A stretch of 64,000 nucleotides of DNA from Pantoea rodasii (lineage in GTDB: Bacteria > Pseudomonadota > Gammaproteobacteria > Enterobacterales > Enterobacteriaceae), in NCBI RefSeq assembly GCF_002095465.1, contig NZ_MLFP01000007.1, positions 124,001 to 188,000 on the forward strand, read 5' to 3'. The translations under genes and the position numbers were made by a program. Positions 1 to 10,205 of the stretch are shown piece after piece. The notes under the pieces are model-generated. The model did not search any database. It had not been told where the DNA came from and was given only the letters and a program-made list of their open reading frames with translations. Numbering within the stretch: position 1 is the stretch's first letter; every line of letters starts with the position of its first letter.

Positions 1-2
1 AG

Positions 3-2381
3 GGTGAAGCCCTCTCTCCTCTGGTTACTCGCGAAAAAGCAGTCGAACTGCTGGGCACCATGCAGGGTGGCTACAACATCCATGCCCTGATCGAAGCGCT
101 TGATGATGAAGCACTGGCTCCGATTGCCGCGCAAGCCCTGTCCCACACGCTGCTGATGTTCGACAACTTCTACGATGTCGAAGAGAAAGCGAAAGCGGGT
201 AACCCCCACGCGAAGAAAATTATCCAGTCATGGGCCGATGCAGAATGGTTCCTGAAGCGTCCTAAGCTGGCCGAAAAAATCACCACCACCGTGTTCAAAG
301 TGACCGGCGAAACCAACACCGACGACCTCTCTCCGGCGCCGGATGCATGGTCTCGTCCGGATATTCCACTGCACGCGTTGGCCATGCTGAAAAACGCCCG
401 TGAAGGCATCGAACCCGACGATGCTGGTAACATTGGCCCTATCAAGCAGATTGAATCATTGCTGAAGAAAGGCTTCCCGCTGACCTACGTCGGTGACGTA
501 GTGGGTACCGGTTCTTCACGTAAATCCGCCACCAACTCGGTGTTGTGGTTTATGGGTGATGACATTCCTTACGTGCCGAACAAAAAAGGCGGCGGTCTGT
601 GCCTTGGCGGTAAAATCGCGCCTATCTTCTTCAATACCATGGAAGATGCCGGTGCACTGCCGATCGAAGTGGACGTTGATCGCCTGGAAATGGGCGATGT
701 GATCGACGTTTACCCGTATAAAGGTGAAGTACGCAATCACGAAACCGACGAGCTGCTCGCCACCTTCGAACTGAAGACTGACGTGCTGTTGGATGAAGTG
801 CGTGCCGGTGGTCGTATTCCACTGATCATCGGTCGTGGCCTCACCACCAAAGCGCGTGAGTCACTGGGTCTGCCGCACAGCGAAGTGTTCGTGCAAGCGA
901 AAGATGTGGCCGCCAGCACCCGTGGTTATTCACTGGCGCAGAAAATGGTGGGTCGTGCTTGTGGCGTAGAGGGCGTTCGTCCTGGCGCTTACTGCGAACC
1001 TAAAATGACCTCGGTCGGTTCTCAGGACACCACCGGTCCAATGACCCGTGATGAACTGAAAGACCTGGCCTGCCTCGGTTTCTCTGCGGATCTGGTGATG
1101 CAGTCGTTCTGTCACACGGCAGCCTATCCGAAGCCGGTTGACGTCACCACGCACCATACGCTGCCAGACTTCATCATGAACCGTGGCGGTGTTTCACTGC
1201 GTCCGGGCGATGGCGTCATCCACAGCTGGCTGAACCGCATGCTGCTGCCAGACACCGTCGGCACCGGTGGCGATTCACACACCCGTTTCCCAATCGGTAT
1301 CTCGTTCCCGGCGGGTTCTGGTCTGGTGGCGTTTGCTGCTGCGACCGGCGTCATGCCACTGGATATGCCTGAGTCGGTACTGGTGCGCTTCAAAGGTGAA
1401 ATGCAGCCGGGTATTACGCTGCGCGATCTGGTTCACGCCATTCCGCTGTACGCCATCAAAGCTGGCTTGCTGACCGTTGAGAAGAAAGGTAAGAAAAACA
1501 TCTTCTCTGGCCGCGTGTTAGAAATTGAAGGTCTGCCGAAACTCAAAGTTGAGCAGGCGTTTGAACTGACAGATGCCTCTGCGGAGCGTTCTGCTGCTGG
1601 CTGTACCATCAAGCTGGATCAAGAGCCGATTATTGAGTACCTGAACTCAAACATCGTGCTGCTGAAGTGGATGATCTCTGAAGGTTACGGCGATCGTCGT
1701 ACGCTGGAGCGCCGCGTGGAAGGGATGCAGAAATGGCTGGCTGATCCACAGTTGCTGGAAGGCGATGCGGATGCAGAATATGCGGCAGTGATCGATATCG
1801 ATCTTGCCGACATCAAAGAGCCAATCCTGTGTGCACCTAACGATCCGGACGATGCGCGCTGGTTGTCTGATGTGCAGGGCGAGAAGATCGATGAAGTGTT
1901 CATCGGCTCTTGCATGACCAACATCGGTCACTTCCGTGCGGCGGGTAAGCTGTTGGATGCGCACAAAGGTCAGCTGCCAACCCGTCTGTGGGTAGCGCCG
2001 CCAACCAAGATGGATGCGGCACAGCTCACCGAAGAGGGCTACTACAGCGTCTTCGGTAAGAGCGGTGCGCGTATCGAAATCCCAGGCTGTTCACTCTGCA
2101 TGGGTAACCAGGCGCGTGTGAAAGACGGTGCGACGGTGGTTTCCACCTCAACCCGTAACTTCCCGAACCGTCTGGGTACCGGCGCGAACGTGTTCCTGGC
2201 ATCAGCAGAATTGGCAGCTGTAGCATCCCTGCTGGGTAAACTGCCAACGCCAGATGAGTATCAGCAGTTTATGGTTCAGGTTGATAAGACGGCGGCAGAT
2301 ACTTACCGCTATCTCAACTTTGACCAGCTGGGTCAATACACTGAGAAAGCTGACGGTGTGATCTTCCAGACCGCTGTTTAA
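3..2381 (+). CDS. acnB: Aconitate hydratase B, 5'-truncated by window edge
   Basis: Bifunctional aconitase/2-methylisocitrate dehydratase of the TCA and methylcitrate cycles, a cytoplasmic [4Fe-4S] enzyme. The frame is open from base 3 and gives about 792 residues; the family is near 865, so roughly 70 N-terminal residues (part of the HEAT-like domain) lie outside the window. The three cluster cysteines are visible near the C terminus, in [10 protein letters not shown] and [10 protein letters not shown]. The swivel-domain sequence [15 protein letters not shown] and the [12 protein letters not shown] motif are typical of AcnB. Order acnB-yacL is as in E. coli. A strong terminator hairpin follows the stop. 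Identification is secure. Confidence 0.97.
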   Translation, partial: GEALSPLVTREKAVELLGTMQGGYNIHALIEALDDEALAPIAAQALSHTLLMFDNFYDVEEKAKAGNPHAKKIIQSWADAEWFLKRPKLAEKITTTVFKVTGETNTDDLSPAPDAWSRPDIPLHALAMLKNAREGIEPDDAGNIGPIKQIESLLKKGFPLTYVGDVVGTGSSRKSATNSVLWFMGDDIPYVPNKKGGGLCLGGKIAPIFFNTMEDAGALPIEVDVDRLEMGDVIDVYPYKGEVRNHETDELLATFELKTDVLLDEVRAGGRIPLIIGRGLTTKARESLGLPHSEVFVQAKDVAASTRGYSLAQKMVGRACGVEGVRPGAYCEPKMTSVGSQDTTGPMTRDELKDLACLGFSADLVMQSFCHTAAYPKPVDVTTHHTLPDFIMNRGGVSLRPGDGVIHSWLNRMLLPDTVGTGGDSHTRFPIGISFPAGSGLVAFAAATGVMPLDMPESVLVRFKGEMQPGITLRDLVHAIPLYAIKAGLLTVEKKGKKNIFSGRVLEIEGLPKLKVEQAFELTDASAERSAAGCTIKLDQEPIIEYLNSNIVLLKWMISEGYGDRRTLERRVEGMQKWLADPQLLEGDADAEYAAVIDIDLADIKEPILCAPNDPDDARWLSDVQGEKIDEVFIGSCMTNIGHFRAAGKLLDAHKGQLPTRLWVAPPTKMDAAQLTEEGYYSVFGKSGARIEIPGCSLCMGNQARVKDGATVVSTSTRNFPNRLGTGANVFLASAELAAVASLLGKLPTPDEYQQFMVQVDKTAADTYRYLNFDQLGQYTEKADGVIFQTAV

Positions 2382-2398
2382 TCGGCGCGAAGGATGAA

Positions 2399-2427
2399 GA
2401 GGGGACGATGCGAATCGTCCCTTTTTA
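2399..2427 (+). terminator. Rho-independent terminator of acnB
   Basis: GGGACGAT and ATCGTCCC form a stem with a GCGA loop, followed directly by a T5 run. It begins about 20 bases after the acnB stop codon. Confidence 0.85.
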
Positions 2428-2553
2428 TGCGCTTTTTTCCTCAGGCATGACCTGGCATAATGCGAGCGCGATCCCACTTTATTCAGCGCGCTACGCACAA
2501 AATGCACCTAACCGGTGCTGCTCGTCGCGCCATTAGCTACACGAGGCAATCCC

Positions 2554-2916
2554 ATGGAGTATGAATTTCTGCGTGATTTGACCGGTAAGGTCAAAGTACG
2601 TATGTCGATGGACCATGAAGCGGTAGGTCACTGGTTCAATGAAGAGGCCAGTGAAAATCTGGCCCTGCTGGATGAAGTGGAAGCGGCCGCGCGTGAAGTG
2701 AAAGGCACCATCAATCAGTGGCAGCGTATTGGGCATGAATACACCATCTGGCTGGATGAAGAAGAAGTGATGATCCGAGCCAACCAGCTGGCGCTGGAAG
2801 ACGATGGCATGGAAGAGGGCATGACGTATTACGATGAAGAGAGCCTGTCATTTTGCGGCGTGGAAGATTTCCTCGCGGTGATCGCGGCGTATCGTCAATT
2901 CCTGGCGGGAAAATAA
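2554..2916 (+). CDS. yacL: UPF0231 family protein YacL
   Basis: Small acidic cytoplasmic protein of unknown function, 120 residues, the same length as E. coli YacL. It begins [19 protein letters not shown]. The internal ATG at 2554 is chosen because it gives the family N terminus and has GAGG seven bases upstream; an upstream in-frame extension from 2515 is not conserved in type. Glu/Asp content is high throughout ([15 protein letters not shown]). It follows the acnB terminator and probably has its own promoter in the 172-base gap. It is the last gene of the E. coli-like block before the accessory island. Confidence 0.92.
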   Translation: MEYEFLRDLTGKVKVRMSMDHEAVGHWFNEEASENLALLDEVEAAAREVKGTINQWQRIGHEYTIWLDEEEVMIRANQLALEDDGMEEGMTYYDEESLSFCGVEDFLAVIAAYRQFLAGK

Positions 2917-2925
2917 CCGCAAAAT

Positions 2926-3047
2926 CTCGCACTGGCCGTAGCGGCGCAATTTATTGCGCTCCCCACAGCCACAGTCCGGTCTCAAACTCGCACAGGCCGT
3001 AGCGGCGCAATTTATTGCGCTCCCCACGGCCACAGTGCCGCCTCAGA
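2926..3047. repeat. Two tandem copies of a 61-bp hairpin-bearing repeat
   Basis: Two head-to-tail units, 2926-2986 and 2987-3047, differ at about six of 61 positions. Each contains GTAGCGGCGCAATTTATTGCGC, whose GCGCAA/TTGCGC ends pair. It lies between the converging ends of yacL and the cyclase gene. The same core recurs at about 13266 and 17301, so this is a dispersed REP-like family. Confidence 0.85.
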
Positions 3048-3069
3048 CACCGCGCTACCGTCTGGCACA

Positions 3070-4113
3070 TCAAACGGTGGCAATCGGTGTTGCAGGCGAA
3101 CCCACCGCGCCCGGCAGGCGCAGTGGCGGGGCGGTGAGCAGAAACGCATGGCGCTGATGCTGCGCCAGCCAATCTGCCAGCGGGCTAAGTAACATCAGCT
3201 CGCCGAGATACACCCCCAGCCGGAACAGACACAGATCGTGCAGCGGATGCGACGGATAAAAATCATCGTTCATTGGGCGTGCCGGTAAAATCTCTACCGC
3301 TGGATTATCGGCAATCAGCGCCACCACGCCGCTCTCGACGATCCAGTTGCGCAGTTGCTCATCACTGCCATCCAATCCGGCAAAGTGGCTGTTCAAAAAC
3401 GTCATATCCGGCTCGCCCTGCATCGCCAGAATCGCTTCATCCATGCCGGTGCGGAAACAGACCATATCGCCCTGGCGCACTTCGATGCCATCCGCCTGTA
3501 AGATCTGCTGCAGATGTGGATAACCAAAGGCAAACCGCTCGGTGCCGAAGTGACGCTTGATATCAATCATCACCGCGCGGCCCTGCATGCCATGCTGCGC
3601 CACATTTTCGATGCCGAGTTTCTTCGCGCCCAAATGGCTGCCGTGATTGCAGCCACAGCCGCCGCGATAATCGGTTTCCCCGACGATATCCACATTGGCT
3701 TTATAGCCGTTGTAGAACACCATCTCCGGTTCGCCGTTGCCGTTCACATCAAACCACTGGCCCATGTGCGCGAGGCTGTCCCACTGCGTCGAGTATTGCA
3801 GCGCCAGCGTCACGGTATCATCGCAAATCACATCGGTGAGCAGTGGGTTATCACGCGATAACGGATAGGTCATATTGGCATGCTCGCCGCGGCGTGTGGC
3901 ATTGAGCTGTGGCGGAGGACGACGTGGATTCATCGCCGTGCCGCCCGGCAAATCGAGCGGTAAACTCAGGCAAAAAGTCTGCCCGGTTTTCACTTCCGCC
4001 ACGCCTTCCAATACTTTCTGCGCGGTCAACAGATTCAATCGCCCGAGCTGATCGTCCGGACCGAAATCACCCCAGGTCGCGTGCGCCGGGCGTTGCTTCC
4101 AGCGAGCATTCAT
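3070..4113 (-). CDS. Cyclase family protein (putative metal-dependent hydrolase)
   Basis: 347-residue member of the cyclase/kynurenine-formamidase-like superfamily, which contains metal-dependent amide or lactone hydrolases. Family hallmarks are the early WGDFGPDDQLGRLNLLT stretch, the WDSLAHMGQWFD segment carrying the first putative metal ligand, and a following His-rich GCNHGSHLG stretch. No signal peptide is seen. Its ATG overlaps the stop of the upstream MFS gene (ATGA), so it is translationally coupled and is the last gene of the leftward island operon. The substrate cannot be read from the sequence; hydrolysis of an acid-sugar lactone or a formyl/amide derivative is inference from context. 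Confident in family, not in reaction. Confidence 0.8.
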   Translation of the reverse strand: MNARWKQRPAHATWGDFGPDDQLGRLNLLTAQKVLEGVAEVKTGQTFCLSLPLDLPGGTAMNPRRPPPQLNATRRGEHANMTYPLSRDNPLLTDVICDDTVTLALQYSTQWDSLAHMGQWFDVNGNGEPEMVFYNGYKANVDIVGETDYRGGCGCNHGSHLGAKKLGIENVAQHGMQGRAVMIDIKRHFGTERFAFGYPHLQQILQADGIEVRQGDMVCFRTGMDEAILAMQGEPDMTFLNSHFAGLDGSDEQLRNWIVESGVVALIADNPAVEILPARPMNDDFYPSHPLHDLCLFRLGVYLGELMLLSPLADWLAQHQRHAFLLTAPPLRLPGAVGSPATPIATV

Positions 4114-5446
4114 ACTTCTCTCCTTAAGTTTGCTTCCAGCGTGGCAGCGTTATCGGTGCCCATTGGCTGCACGCGCGGCAGCCAGAATGCGTAAATTAAG
4201 GCGCCGACCACTCCGATTACCCCGGCAATCTCCAGTGGGATCACAAAGGAGTGGGTGTACTGCATGATCACCCCAATCAGAATAGGCGAGATAATGCCTG
4301 CCAGATTGGCCGCCATGTTTTGAATACCGCCGATGGTAGCGACGTTAGCGCGATTGGGGGCAACATCAGACGGCAGTGCCCACAGCGCGGCAGACGCAAA
4401 GGTGGCGGCGAAGTTGGCAAAGCAGAGTGCCGCCAGCGCCAGGCCTACAGTGGGTGAAAACGCCGCCAGGCCGATGGTGGCGCTGCCGAGCATGCCGCCC
4501 ACCAGCGGGATCTTGCGCGCGACGCTGAGCGAATAGCCGCGACGCACCAGCGAATCAGACAGCAATCCCCCGCACCAGCCGCCAATGATCGCCGCCAGTC
4601 CTGGCAGCATGCCGAGCAGACCAAACTTCATCAGCGATAAATGGAAGGTTTCCACCAGATAGGTCGGGAACCAGGTGAAGAAGAAATAAGAGACGAAATT
4701 GATGCAGAAGAAGCCCGCCATCATCGCTTGCACCGCGCGCTGGCCCAGCAGCTGACGCACGCTCATCGGGTCGCCGGTTTGCGGATCCTGATTGGCCTCG
4801 ATGAACTCGACTTCCTCGCGCGTCACGGATTGATGCTCACGCGGATCGCGATACCACAGATACCACGCCAGCGCCCAGACAACGGCCACCACACCGGAGA
4901 TCACAAAGGTCATACGCCAGCCGACCAGCGCGATCAGGAAAGAGATGATTGGAATCGCCAGCGTGCCGCCGATTTTGCTGCCGTTGTTGAAGGTGGCGGC
5001 GGCAAAGCTGCGCTCCTGACGCGGGAACCAGCGCGTGACCGTTGACGAACTGGCGGATAGCTGGGCGCTTCCACGGCACCTAAAACAAAGCGGAAGCCCA
5101 CCAGCGCGCCAATCGAGCTGGCCAGACCGCAGGCAGCAGTGGCTAAGCCCCAGCCGAGGCTGCTCGCGGCAAAGGTAATGCGCGGACCGAGCTTATCCAC
5201 CAGCCAGCCACCGGGCAGCTGGAACAGCACATAGCTCCAGAAGAATGCCGAGAGCAGCAAGCCGCTGTCAGTGGGCGAGAAGTTCAACTCCTGACTCATA
5301 AACGGCATGGCGACACTCATGGCGGCGCGGTCGATGTAGTTAATGGCGATGCCGACTGACAGCACCGTGAGAATGACGAAACGAAATTTCCCTTTCGCTT
5401 TACTTGCCTCAATTGCAGCAGGTGATCCATTGGAATTCAGCGACAT
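4110..5446 (-). CDS. MFS transporter, anion:cation symporter type, with apparent frameshift
   Basis: Inner-membrane transporter of the anion:cation symporter family, which takes up sugar acids and other organic anions (GudP, GarP and ExuT belong here). The N-terminal frame (4934-5446) has the typical INYIDRAAMSVAMPFMSQEL first helix and ends its sense reading at VEAPSYP. The matching sequence SSTVTRWFPRQERSFAAATF continues in another frame, which runs to 4110. One base appears to be missing near 5054; with it restored the protein is about 445 residues, normal for the family. It is the fifth gene of the leftward operon, 68 bases after a paralogous transporter and coupled to the cyclase gene. 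A real mutation is possible since it is accessory, but seven other genes show the same kind of defect. Confidence 0.8.
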
Positions 5447-5514
5447 GTCGCCTCCAATTGTTTTTTATTTTGTAGGGGAAACGCCGCATCAGGACGATGC
5501 GGCGGGTTTGGCAC

Positions 5515-6834
5515 TTACGCGCCGCTTACCACGGAATGTGGATGATGCACCTGTTCCTCATCCACGATGGGCTCAACTTTGCCCATCAGGAACAGGTAGT
5601 TAAGAATTCCGATAACCACTAATACAGCAGAGAACACCAGCGCCCAGGTAAAGTGGCCGGTGGCACCGACGATGGCGCCGGTGATGATCGGACCCACGGC
5701 ACCGCCCATGTTGGAGACGGTATTTTGCAGGCCTGCCACAATCGACACGCTGTTCTGCGGTGCGACATCACCCGGCAGCGCCCAGACCTGAGAGGCGGCC
5801 ACGGTAGTGCCGGATTTGGCGATACACAGCAGCAGCACGGTCATGAATACTGAATCAGTGAACGGCGCGAAGCCGATGCACAGCGCCATCAGCAGGCCAA
5901 TGGTCAGGAACAATTTGCGCGTGGCGGTCAGCGACAGCATCTTTTTGTGCACGATGCGATCAGATGCCCAACCGGCCACGACTTCAATCACCATGCCACA
6001 AATCAGCGGCAGCGCAGCCACCATCCCCATTTTAAGGAAATCCATGCCTTTATCTTTCACCAGGTAGGTCGGCAGCCAGGTGATAAAGAAGTAAGAGGTG
6101 TAGTTGATGGTGAAGAAACCAATACACATCGCCCAGATGTTGCGATAGCGCAGCAGCTTGTACCATTTCATCGGACGCACGCTTTTATCGCCGTGCTTTT
6201 GCGCCTGGCCATCACGGATAAAGCGCACTTCCTCGCGACTGATGGATTTATGATCTTCCGGATTTTCCGAATAGATAAAGTACCAGGCGATAACCCAGAA
6301 CACGCCAAGGGCACCAATCACCAGGAAGGTGATGCGCCAGTCGAACATGGCGATCATAAACACGATCAGTGGCATGGCCACGGCACCACCAAACTTCGAG
6401 GCGCTGTCGAACAGACCAGAAACGGTGGCGCGCTCACGGTCCGGGAACCAGCGCGCGGTGATACCGGCATTGCTGGGGTAAGCAGCCGCTTCACCGACGC
6501 CGAGCGCTAAACGCAGTGCCAGCAGTGATTTAAAGCCGGTTGCCAGGCCCATTGCCATGGTGGCAATCGACCACCATGCTACCGCAATGCCAAGGCCTTT
6601 CTTCTGACCGAAGCGATCGGCGAACCAGCCCGCCGGGATTTGCAGCAGCGCGTAAGACCAGAAGAACGCCGCCATGATAAAGCCCATCATCTCAGGGTTG
6701 ATGTCGAGCTCTTTAATCAAATGCGGGGCGGCCGCAGAGAGTACGGTTCGGTCAATATAGTTAATGGCGATTGCCAGCCACATCAGGCCTGCAATCCACC
6801 AGCGAACGCGGGTAGAGCGAGAGGTGTTGTTCAT
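5515..6834 (-). CDS. MFS transporter, anion:cation symporter type
   Basis: 439-residue inner-membrane permease with about 12 hydrophobic segments. It shows the anion:cation symporter signatures INYIDRTVLSAAAPHLIKEL in helix 1, GWFADRFGQKKGL in the helix 2-3 loop and LGVGEAAAYPSNAGITARWF near helix 4. These permeases move glucarate, galactonate, hexuronates and similar organic anions with protons. It is intact, unlike the next gene, a diverged paralogue; two transporters in one operon suggest two related substrates or stereoisomers. A 157-base gap separates it from the upstream dehydrogenase gene, the largest gap in this operon, which may hold an internal promoter. The substrate is not identifiable from sequence. 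Confidence 0.88.
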   Translation of the reverse strand: MNNTSRSTRVRWWIAGLMWLAIAINYIDRTVLSAAAPHLIKELDINPEMMGFIMAAFFWSYALLQIPAGWFADRFGQKKGLGIAVAWWSIATMAMGLATGFKSLLALRLALGVGEAAAYPSNAGITARWFPDRERATVSGLFDSASKFGGAVAMPLIVFMIAMFDWRITFLVIGALGVFWVIAWYFIYSENPEDHKSISREEVRFIRDGQAQKHGDKSVRPMKWYKLLRYRNIWAMCIGFFTINYTSYFFITWLPTYLVKDKGMDFLKMGMVAALPLICGMVIEVVAGWASDRIVHKKMLSLTATRKLFLTIGLLMALCIGFAPFTDSVFMTVLLLCIAKSGTTVAASQVWALPGDVAPQNSVSIVAGLQNTVSNMGGAVGPIITGAIVGATGHFTWALVFSAVLVVIGILNYLFLMGKVEPIVDEEQVHHPHSVVSGA

Positions 6835-6991
6835 AGTATTTTTTTCACCTTCCCGGTGTCCTTCGCGCGGTAACAGCCTTCAAACCCGTTATTCACCCCG
6901 TTCGTTTCCTCGGGATGAATGACAGGGCCGCCGGATTACCGCACCAATGACTGGGGATTAAAATTTGGATTAAGTAGGGTGTTGAGAAAAA

Positions 6992-7945
6992 TTAATCCAG
7001 CCCGTTCATGACGTTGGTTGGGCGATCGCCCTGTTTGATGCACTGCACAATTTGCGTCACGCAGCGTTCACCAATGGCGCTGATGGCGCCGTCGGTGTAA
7101 CCCGCAATATGCGACGTCGGGATAAAGTTGCTGAGAGTGAACAGCGGATGTTCCACCAGCGGTTCCTGCTCAAAGACATCGGCAGCCGCGCCAGCGATAA
7201 CGTTGTCCAGCAGCGCCTGATACAGATCCTGCTCGTTGACGATGCCCCCGCGTGAGGCGTTGATCAGGAACGCACTCTTTTTCATACGCTTGATACGCGC
7301 AGCATCGAAAAGATTCTGGGTTTTATCGGTGAGCGGCTTGTGCAACGTGATGAAATCGCTGCTTTCGGTCAGATGATCGAGGCTGACGAATTCGATGCCA
7401 TGCTCGGCGGCAAATTTTTCATCCGGATAAAAATCGAAAGCAATTACGCGCATGTTGAAACCTTTGGCGCGCAGTGCCACCTGCTTACCGATGTTCCCCA
7501 GGCCGATAATCCCCAGCGTTTTGCCATAGACATCGGTGGCAAAGATACGCGGCCAGTTGCCGGCACGAGTTTCAATCGCAGCCTGGGTAATCTGGCGTGC
7601 GCTATTCAGAATCAATGCGAACGCGAAATCAGCCACCGCATGTTTGTTGGCATCCGGCACATTGGTGACGTAAATGCCGCGTGCGCGGGTAGCATCCAGA
7701 TTGATGTTGTCGACGCCCACGCCATGCTTACACACGATCTTCAGCTGAGGCGCTTTTGCCAGCAGTTCTTCATTCACATCGGTAAAGGCAACGATCATCG
7801 CCACGGTATCGGCCAGATGCGGTTCCAGCGCGCTGAGCGGTGCATCGGCGGGCAGCGTGATCAATTCAAAATCGTGCTGCTGCAAGGTGTCGATTGGCGC
7901 AGCGTCGTATTTAGCGAAAGAGGGTGAGGTACAGATAACTTTCAT
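6992..7945 (-). CDS. D-isomer-specific 2-hydroxyacid dehydrogenase
   Basis: NAD(P)-dependent oxidoreductase, 317 residues, of the phosphoglycerate dehydrogenase/hydroxypyruvate reductase superfamily. The Rossmann motif is GKTLGIIGLGNIGKQVA. The catalytic triad is recognisable as Arg in NASRGGIVNE, Glu in EQEPLVEHP and His in SHIAGYTDGA. The ATG at 7945 is chosen because it gives MKVICTSPSF and has a GGGA-type site upstream; an earlier in-frame ATG at 7981 adds 12 residues of non-family sequence. Likely substrates in this setting are hydroxypyruvate, glyoxylate or a 2-keto sugar acid (inference). Third gene of the leftward operon. Confidence 0.87.
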   Translation of the reverse strand: MKVICTSPSFAKYDAAPIDTLQQHDFELITLPADAPLSALEPHLADTVAMIVAFTDVNEELLAKAPQLKIVCKHGVGVDNINLDATRARGIYVTNVPDANKHAVADFAFALILNSARQITQAAIETRAGNWPRIFATDVYGKTLGIIGLGNIGKQVALRAKGFNMRVIAFDFYPDEKFAAEHGIEFVSLDHLTESSDFITLHKPLTDKTQNLFDAARIKRMKKSAFLINASRGGIVNEQDLYQALLDNVIAGAAADVFEQEPLVEHPLFTLSNFIPTSHIAGYTDGAISAIGERCVTQIVQCIKQGDRPTNVMNGLD

Positions 7946-7999
7946 AGCTTTTCCCAATCCTGGTGTTGGTACGGGCAGCAACCGCTGCCCAATCGGCCG

Positions 8000-8884
8000 T
8001 TACTGCAAATACTGATTCACAATCTGGCGGATCTTCTGCTCTTCTTCGGCAGAGAAGCTCACCGCATAGCGGCTATTGCCCACATCCGAACCCAACAGTG
8101 ACACCGCTTTCTTCACGGTGGCCGGTGGGAAACCGACGCTGTAGAGATCGGTGCGCAGGCCGGTGATGTTCTCCTGCGCCTGGCGTGAACCTTCAATGTC
8201 GCCCGCGTGGAAACGTGCCCAGATGGCGTTGATCTCTTTCGGTGCCACGTTGGCGAGACCCGAAATACAGGCAGTACAACCTTCAACAAAACCGCGATGG
8301 ATCAGCGAGTCTGGGCCGGTCAGCACGTTGAAGTTTTCGATGCCTTCCGCAGCCTTCAGGAAACCGCTCAGGCTTTCATAGCTGCCCGCGCTGTCTTTGA
8401 TGCCGATGATGTTGGGATGCGAAGCCAGCGCACGCACGGTTTCAGGTTGCAGGGTGTTGCCAGTACGCGCGGGGATGTTGTAGAGATACAGCGGCACCTC
8501 AATCGCATCGGCCACCGCGCGATAGTGGGCAATCAGCTCTTCCTGCTTCAGCGGCACGAAATAGGGGGTGATCACCGAAACCGCATCCACGCCCAATTTG
8601 GCGACTTGCTTACCCAGACGGATGGTTTCACGGGTGGAGATTTCACCGATGTGCGCCACAACCGGCGCGGTGCCATTCACTTCATCCACGCAGGTTTCGG
8701 TGACGGCTAATTTCTCCTGCTCGTTGAGCACAAAGAACTCACCGTTGGTGCCGCCACAGAAAATGCCGTTACCGGCGCTGAGTTGACGTTGCACCTGCAG
8801 GCGCTGAGCGGCGGGATTGAAAGCACCTTCGCTATCGAAGGTGGTGACGATGGCGGTTAATACGCCCTGAATTTTCTTGCTCAT
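8000..8884 (-). CDS. DapA/N-acetylneuraminate lyase family aldolase
   Basis: 294-residue (beta/alpha)8 class I aldolase of the dihydrodipicolinate synthase family. The Schiff-base lysine is K163 in IIGIKDSAGS, and the assisting tyrosine is Y135 in LYLYNIPARTG. The GGTNGEFFVL segment corresponds to the pyruvate carboxylate-binding loop. Because this copy sits in a catabolic operon rather than a lysine locus, it more likely cleaves or dehydrates a 2-keto-3-deoxy sugar acid, giving pyruvate plus an aldehyde, than makes dihydrodipicolinate (inference). The neighbouring alcohol and hydroxyacid dehydrogenases could process the second product. Confidence 0.87.
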   Translation of the reverse strand: MSKKIQGVLTAIVTTFDSEGAFNPAAQRLQVQRQLSAGNGIFCGGTNGEFFVLNEQEKLAVTETCVDEVNGTAPVVAHIGEISTRETIRLGKQVAKLGVDAVSVITPYFVPLKQEELIAHYRAVADAIEVPLYLYNIPARTGNTLQPETVRALASHPNIIGIKDSAGSYESLSGFLKAAEGIENFNVLTGPDSLIHRGFVEGCTACISGLANVAPKEINAIWARFHAGDIEGSRQAQENITGLRTDLYSVGFPPATVKKAVSLLGSDVGNSRYAVSFSAEEEQKIRQIVNQYLQ

Positions 8885-8901
8885 GATTCCCTCATTAATC
8901 C

Positions 8902-10050
8902 TTAGTGATTCAAAGCCGGAAACAGCGTCAGGTAGACGTTTCGTACGTCATCGGCGCTCACTTTCATCGGTACATTCTTCATCAGTCGCTGCACGTCGAG
9001 TGCGGCTTCAACCAGATACGGCAGATGATCCGGGCCGATACCCAGCTCTTCCAGACTGGCAGGCAGCTTGAGACGTTTCACCAGCGCGGCGAAATACGCC
9101 ACCAGCGCGTGCGATTTGGCTTCTTCATCCAGTGAAGCATCGGCATCTGGCAGTAAATCGTAAGCCTGCGCGAATTTGCTCACGGCGGCGGGGCGCACAA
9201 AGCGCATGCACGGTGCCAGCAGAATGGCGTTGGCCACGCCGTGTGGCAGATGATATTTGCCGCCCAGCGGATAGGACATGGCGTGCACCAGATGAGTGCC
9301 AGCATGGGCAATCGATGCGCCACCGTAATAAGAGGCCCAAAGCATATTCAGGCGCGCTTCGAGGTTGCCCGGTTCGGCAATGGTGGTCTCAAGGCTGGTA
9401 AACAGCTTTTTCATGCCAATCAGCGCATAGTTGTCGCTCACCGGGTTCGACACGGTGGCGGTGAAACACTCAATCAGATGACACAGTGCGTCGATACCGG
9501 TAGAAGAGGCGATGTGTGGCGGCATGCTGGTGGTCAGTTCAGGCACCAATGCGACATAATCCGGCAGCATCACCGGCGTGATAATGCCCACTTTGGTCTC
9601 TTTCTCCGGGATCGCCAGAATCGCGTTGGGCGTGGCTTCTGAACCGGTGCCTGCCGTGGTTGGGATCAGCAGTGAAGTGGTGCGAGTGAGCGGCTTTTCA
9701 CCGGCCAGCAGCGCATCCAGCGTCGGTGCGCCGTCAACGCACAGAATGGACAGCAGTTTCGCGACATCTAACACGCTGCCGCCGCCCACACCAATCACCA
9801 GGTCAATGTCCTTAGAAGGCAAGGCCGCAACAATGGCAGCGACATCATGCTGGCTTGGTTCCGGTGGCACGCTGTTCACAATATTCAGGTTGCTGATCTG
9901 CTGCTTCAGCTGCGCGATCAGCGACTGGACCGCTGGAATGCCTTCGATATTCTTGTCGGTGACCAGAAGCGCTTTTTCTTTACCTTGCAGCAGATAGCTG
10001 AGGTCATTAAGCGCCTGAAAGCCACTGATCACGGTGCTGTTGATATTCAT
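8902..10050 (-). CDS. Iron-containing (group III) alcohol dehydrogenase
   Basis: 382-residue NAD(P)- and metal-dependent dehydrogenase. The nucleotide motif GGGSVLDVAK is near residue 95, and the second family signature is IPTTAGTGSEAT. Metal ligands are provided by Asp/His in STGIDALCHLIE, then HAMSYPLGGKYHLPHG. The family includes lactaldehyde/1,2-propanediol (FucO) and 4-hydroxybutyrate dehydrogenases. It is first in the leftward operon and starts 188 bases from the divergent kinase gene, across the shared control region. A role in reducing a small aldehyde (glycolaldehyde, lactaldehyde) or oxidising the hydroxyacid substrate is inference. Confidence 0.88.
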   Translation of the reverse strand: MNINSTVISGFQALNDLSYLLQGKEKALLVTDKNIEGIPAVQSLIAQLKQQISNLNIVNSVPPEPSQHDVAAIVAALPSKDIDLVIGVGGGSVLDVAKLLSILCVDGAPTLDALLAGEKPLTRTTSLLIPTTAGTGSEATPNAILAIPEKETKVGIITPVMLPDYVALVPELTTSMPPHIASSTGIDALCHLIECFTATVSNPVSDNYALIGMKKLFTSLETTIAEPGNLEARLNMLWASYYGGASIAHAGTHLVHAMSYPLGGKYHLPHGVANAILLAPCMRFVRPAAVSKFAQAYDLLPDADASLDEEAKSHALVAYFAALVKRLKLPASLEELGIGPDHLPYLVEAALDVQRLMKNVPMKVSADDVRNVYLTLFPALNH

Positions 10051-10158
10051 TTCATACCCTTATCGCGTTTTTTCGTACTGAATGATTAACTTTGCTCATT
10101 CAATGCGGTTTCTGTCACTACAGTGCCTAAATTTATAGGGCAAATTGATTTCAAATAA

Positions 10159-10174
10159 TTTGATCTTGCTCACA
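10159..10174. promoter_or_regulatory. CRP-like binding site in divergent control region
   Basis: TTTGA-TCTTGC-TCACA matches the CRP consensus TGTGA-N6-TCACA at nine of ten conserved positions. It sits between the divergent island operons, 60-80 bases before the kinase start, so catabolite control of the island is plausible. No footprint is implied. Confidence 0.55.
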
Positions 10175-10205
10175 TATAATCAATCATGATTGAATATAAT
10201 CAATC
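10174..10205. promoter_or_regulatory. Putative operator: two 12-bp direct repeats with embedded palindrome
   Basis: ATATAATCAATC occurs at 10174-10185 and again at 10194-10205, exactly 20 bases apart (about two helical turns). Between them TCAATCATGATTGA at 10180-10193 is a perfect 14-bp palindrome. The first copy abuts the CRP-like site. The nearby DeoR-type regulator is the natural candidate to bind here (inference). Confidence 0.5.

Noticed and set aside
2926..3047. CRISPR array
   Set aside because: There are only two units, directly abutting with no unique spacers, and no cas genes nearby; it fits a tandem REP-like repeat.
8000..8884. Biosynthetic dapA for lysine
   Set aside because: It sits in a catabolic operon with transporters and dehydrogenases. 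The fold family matches, but context favours a sugar-acid aldolase.
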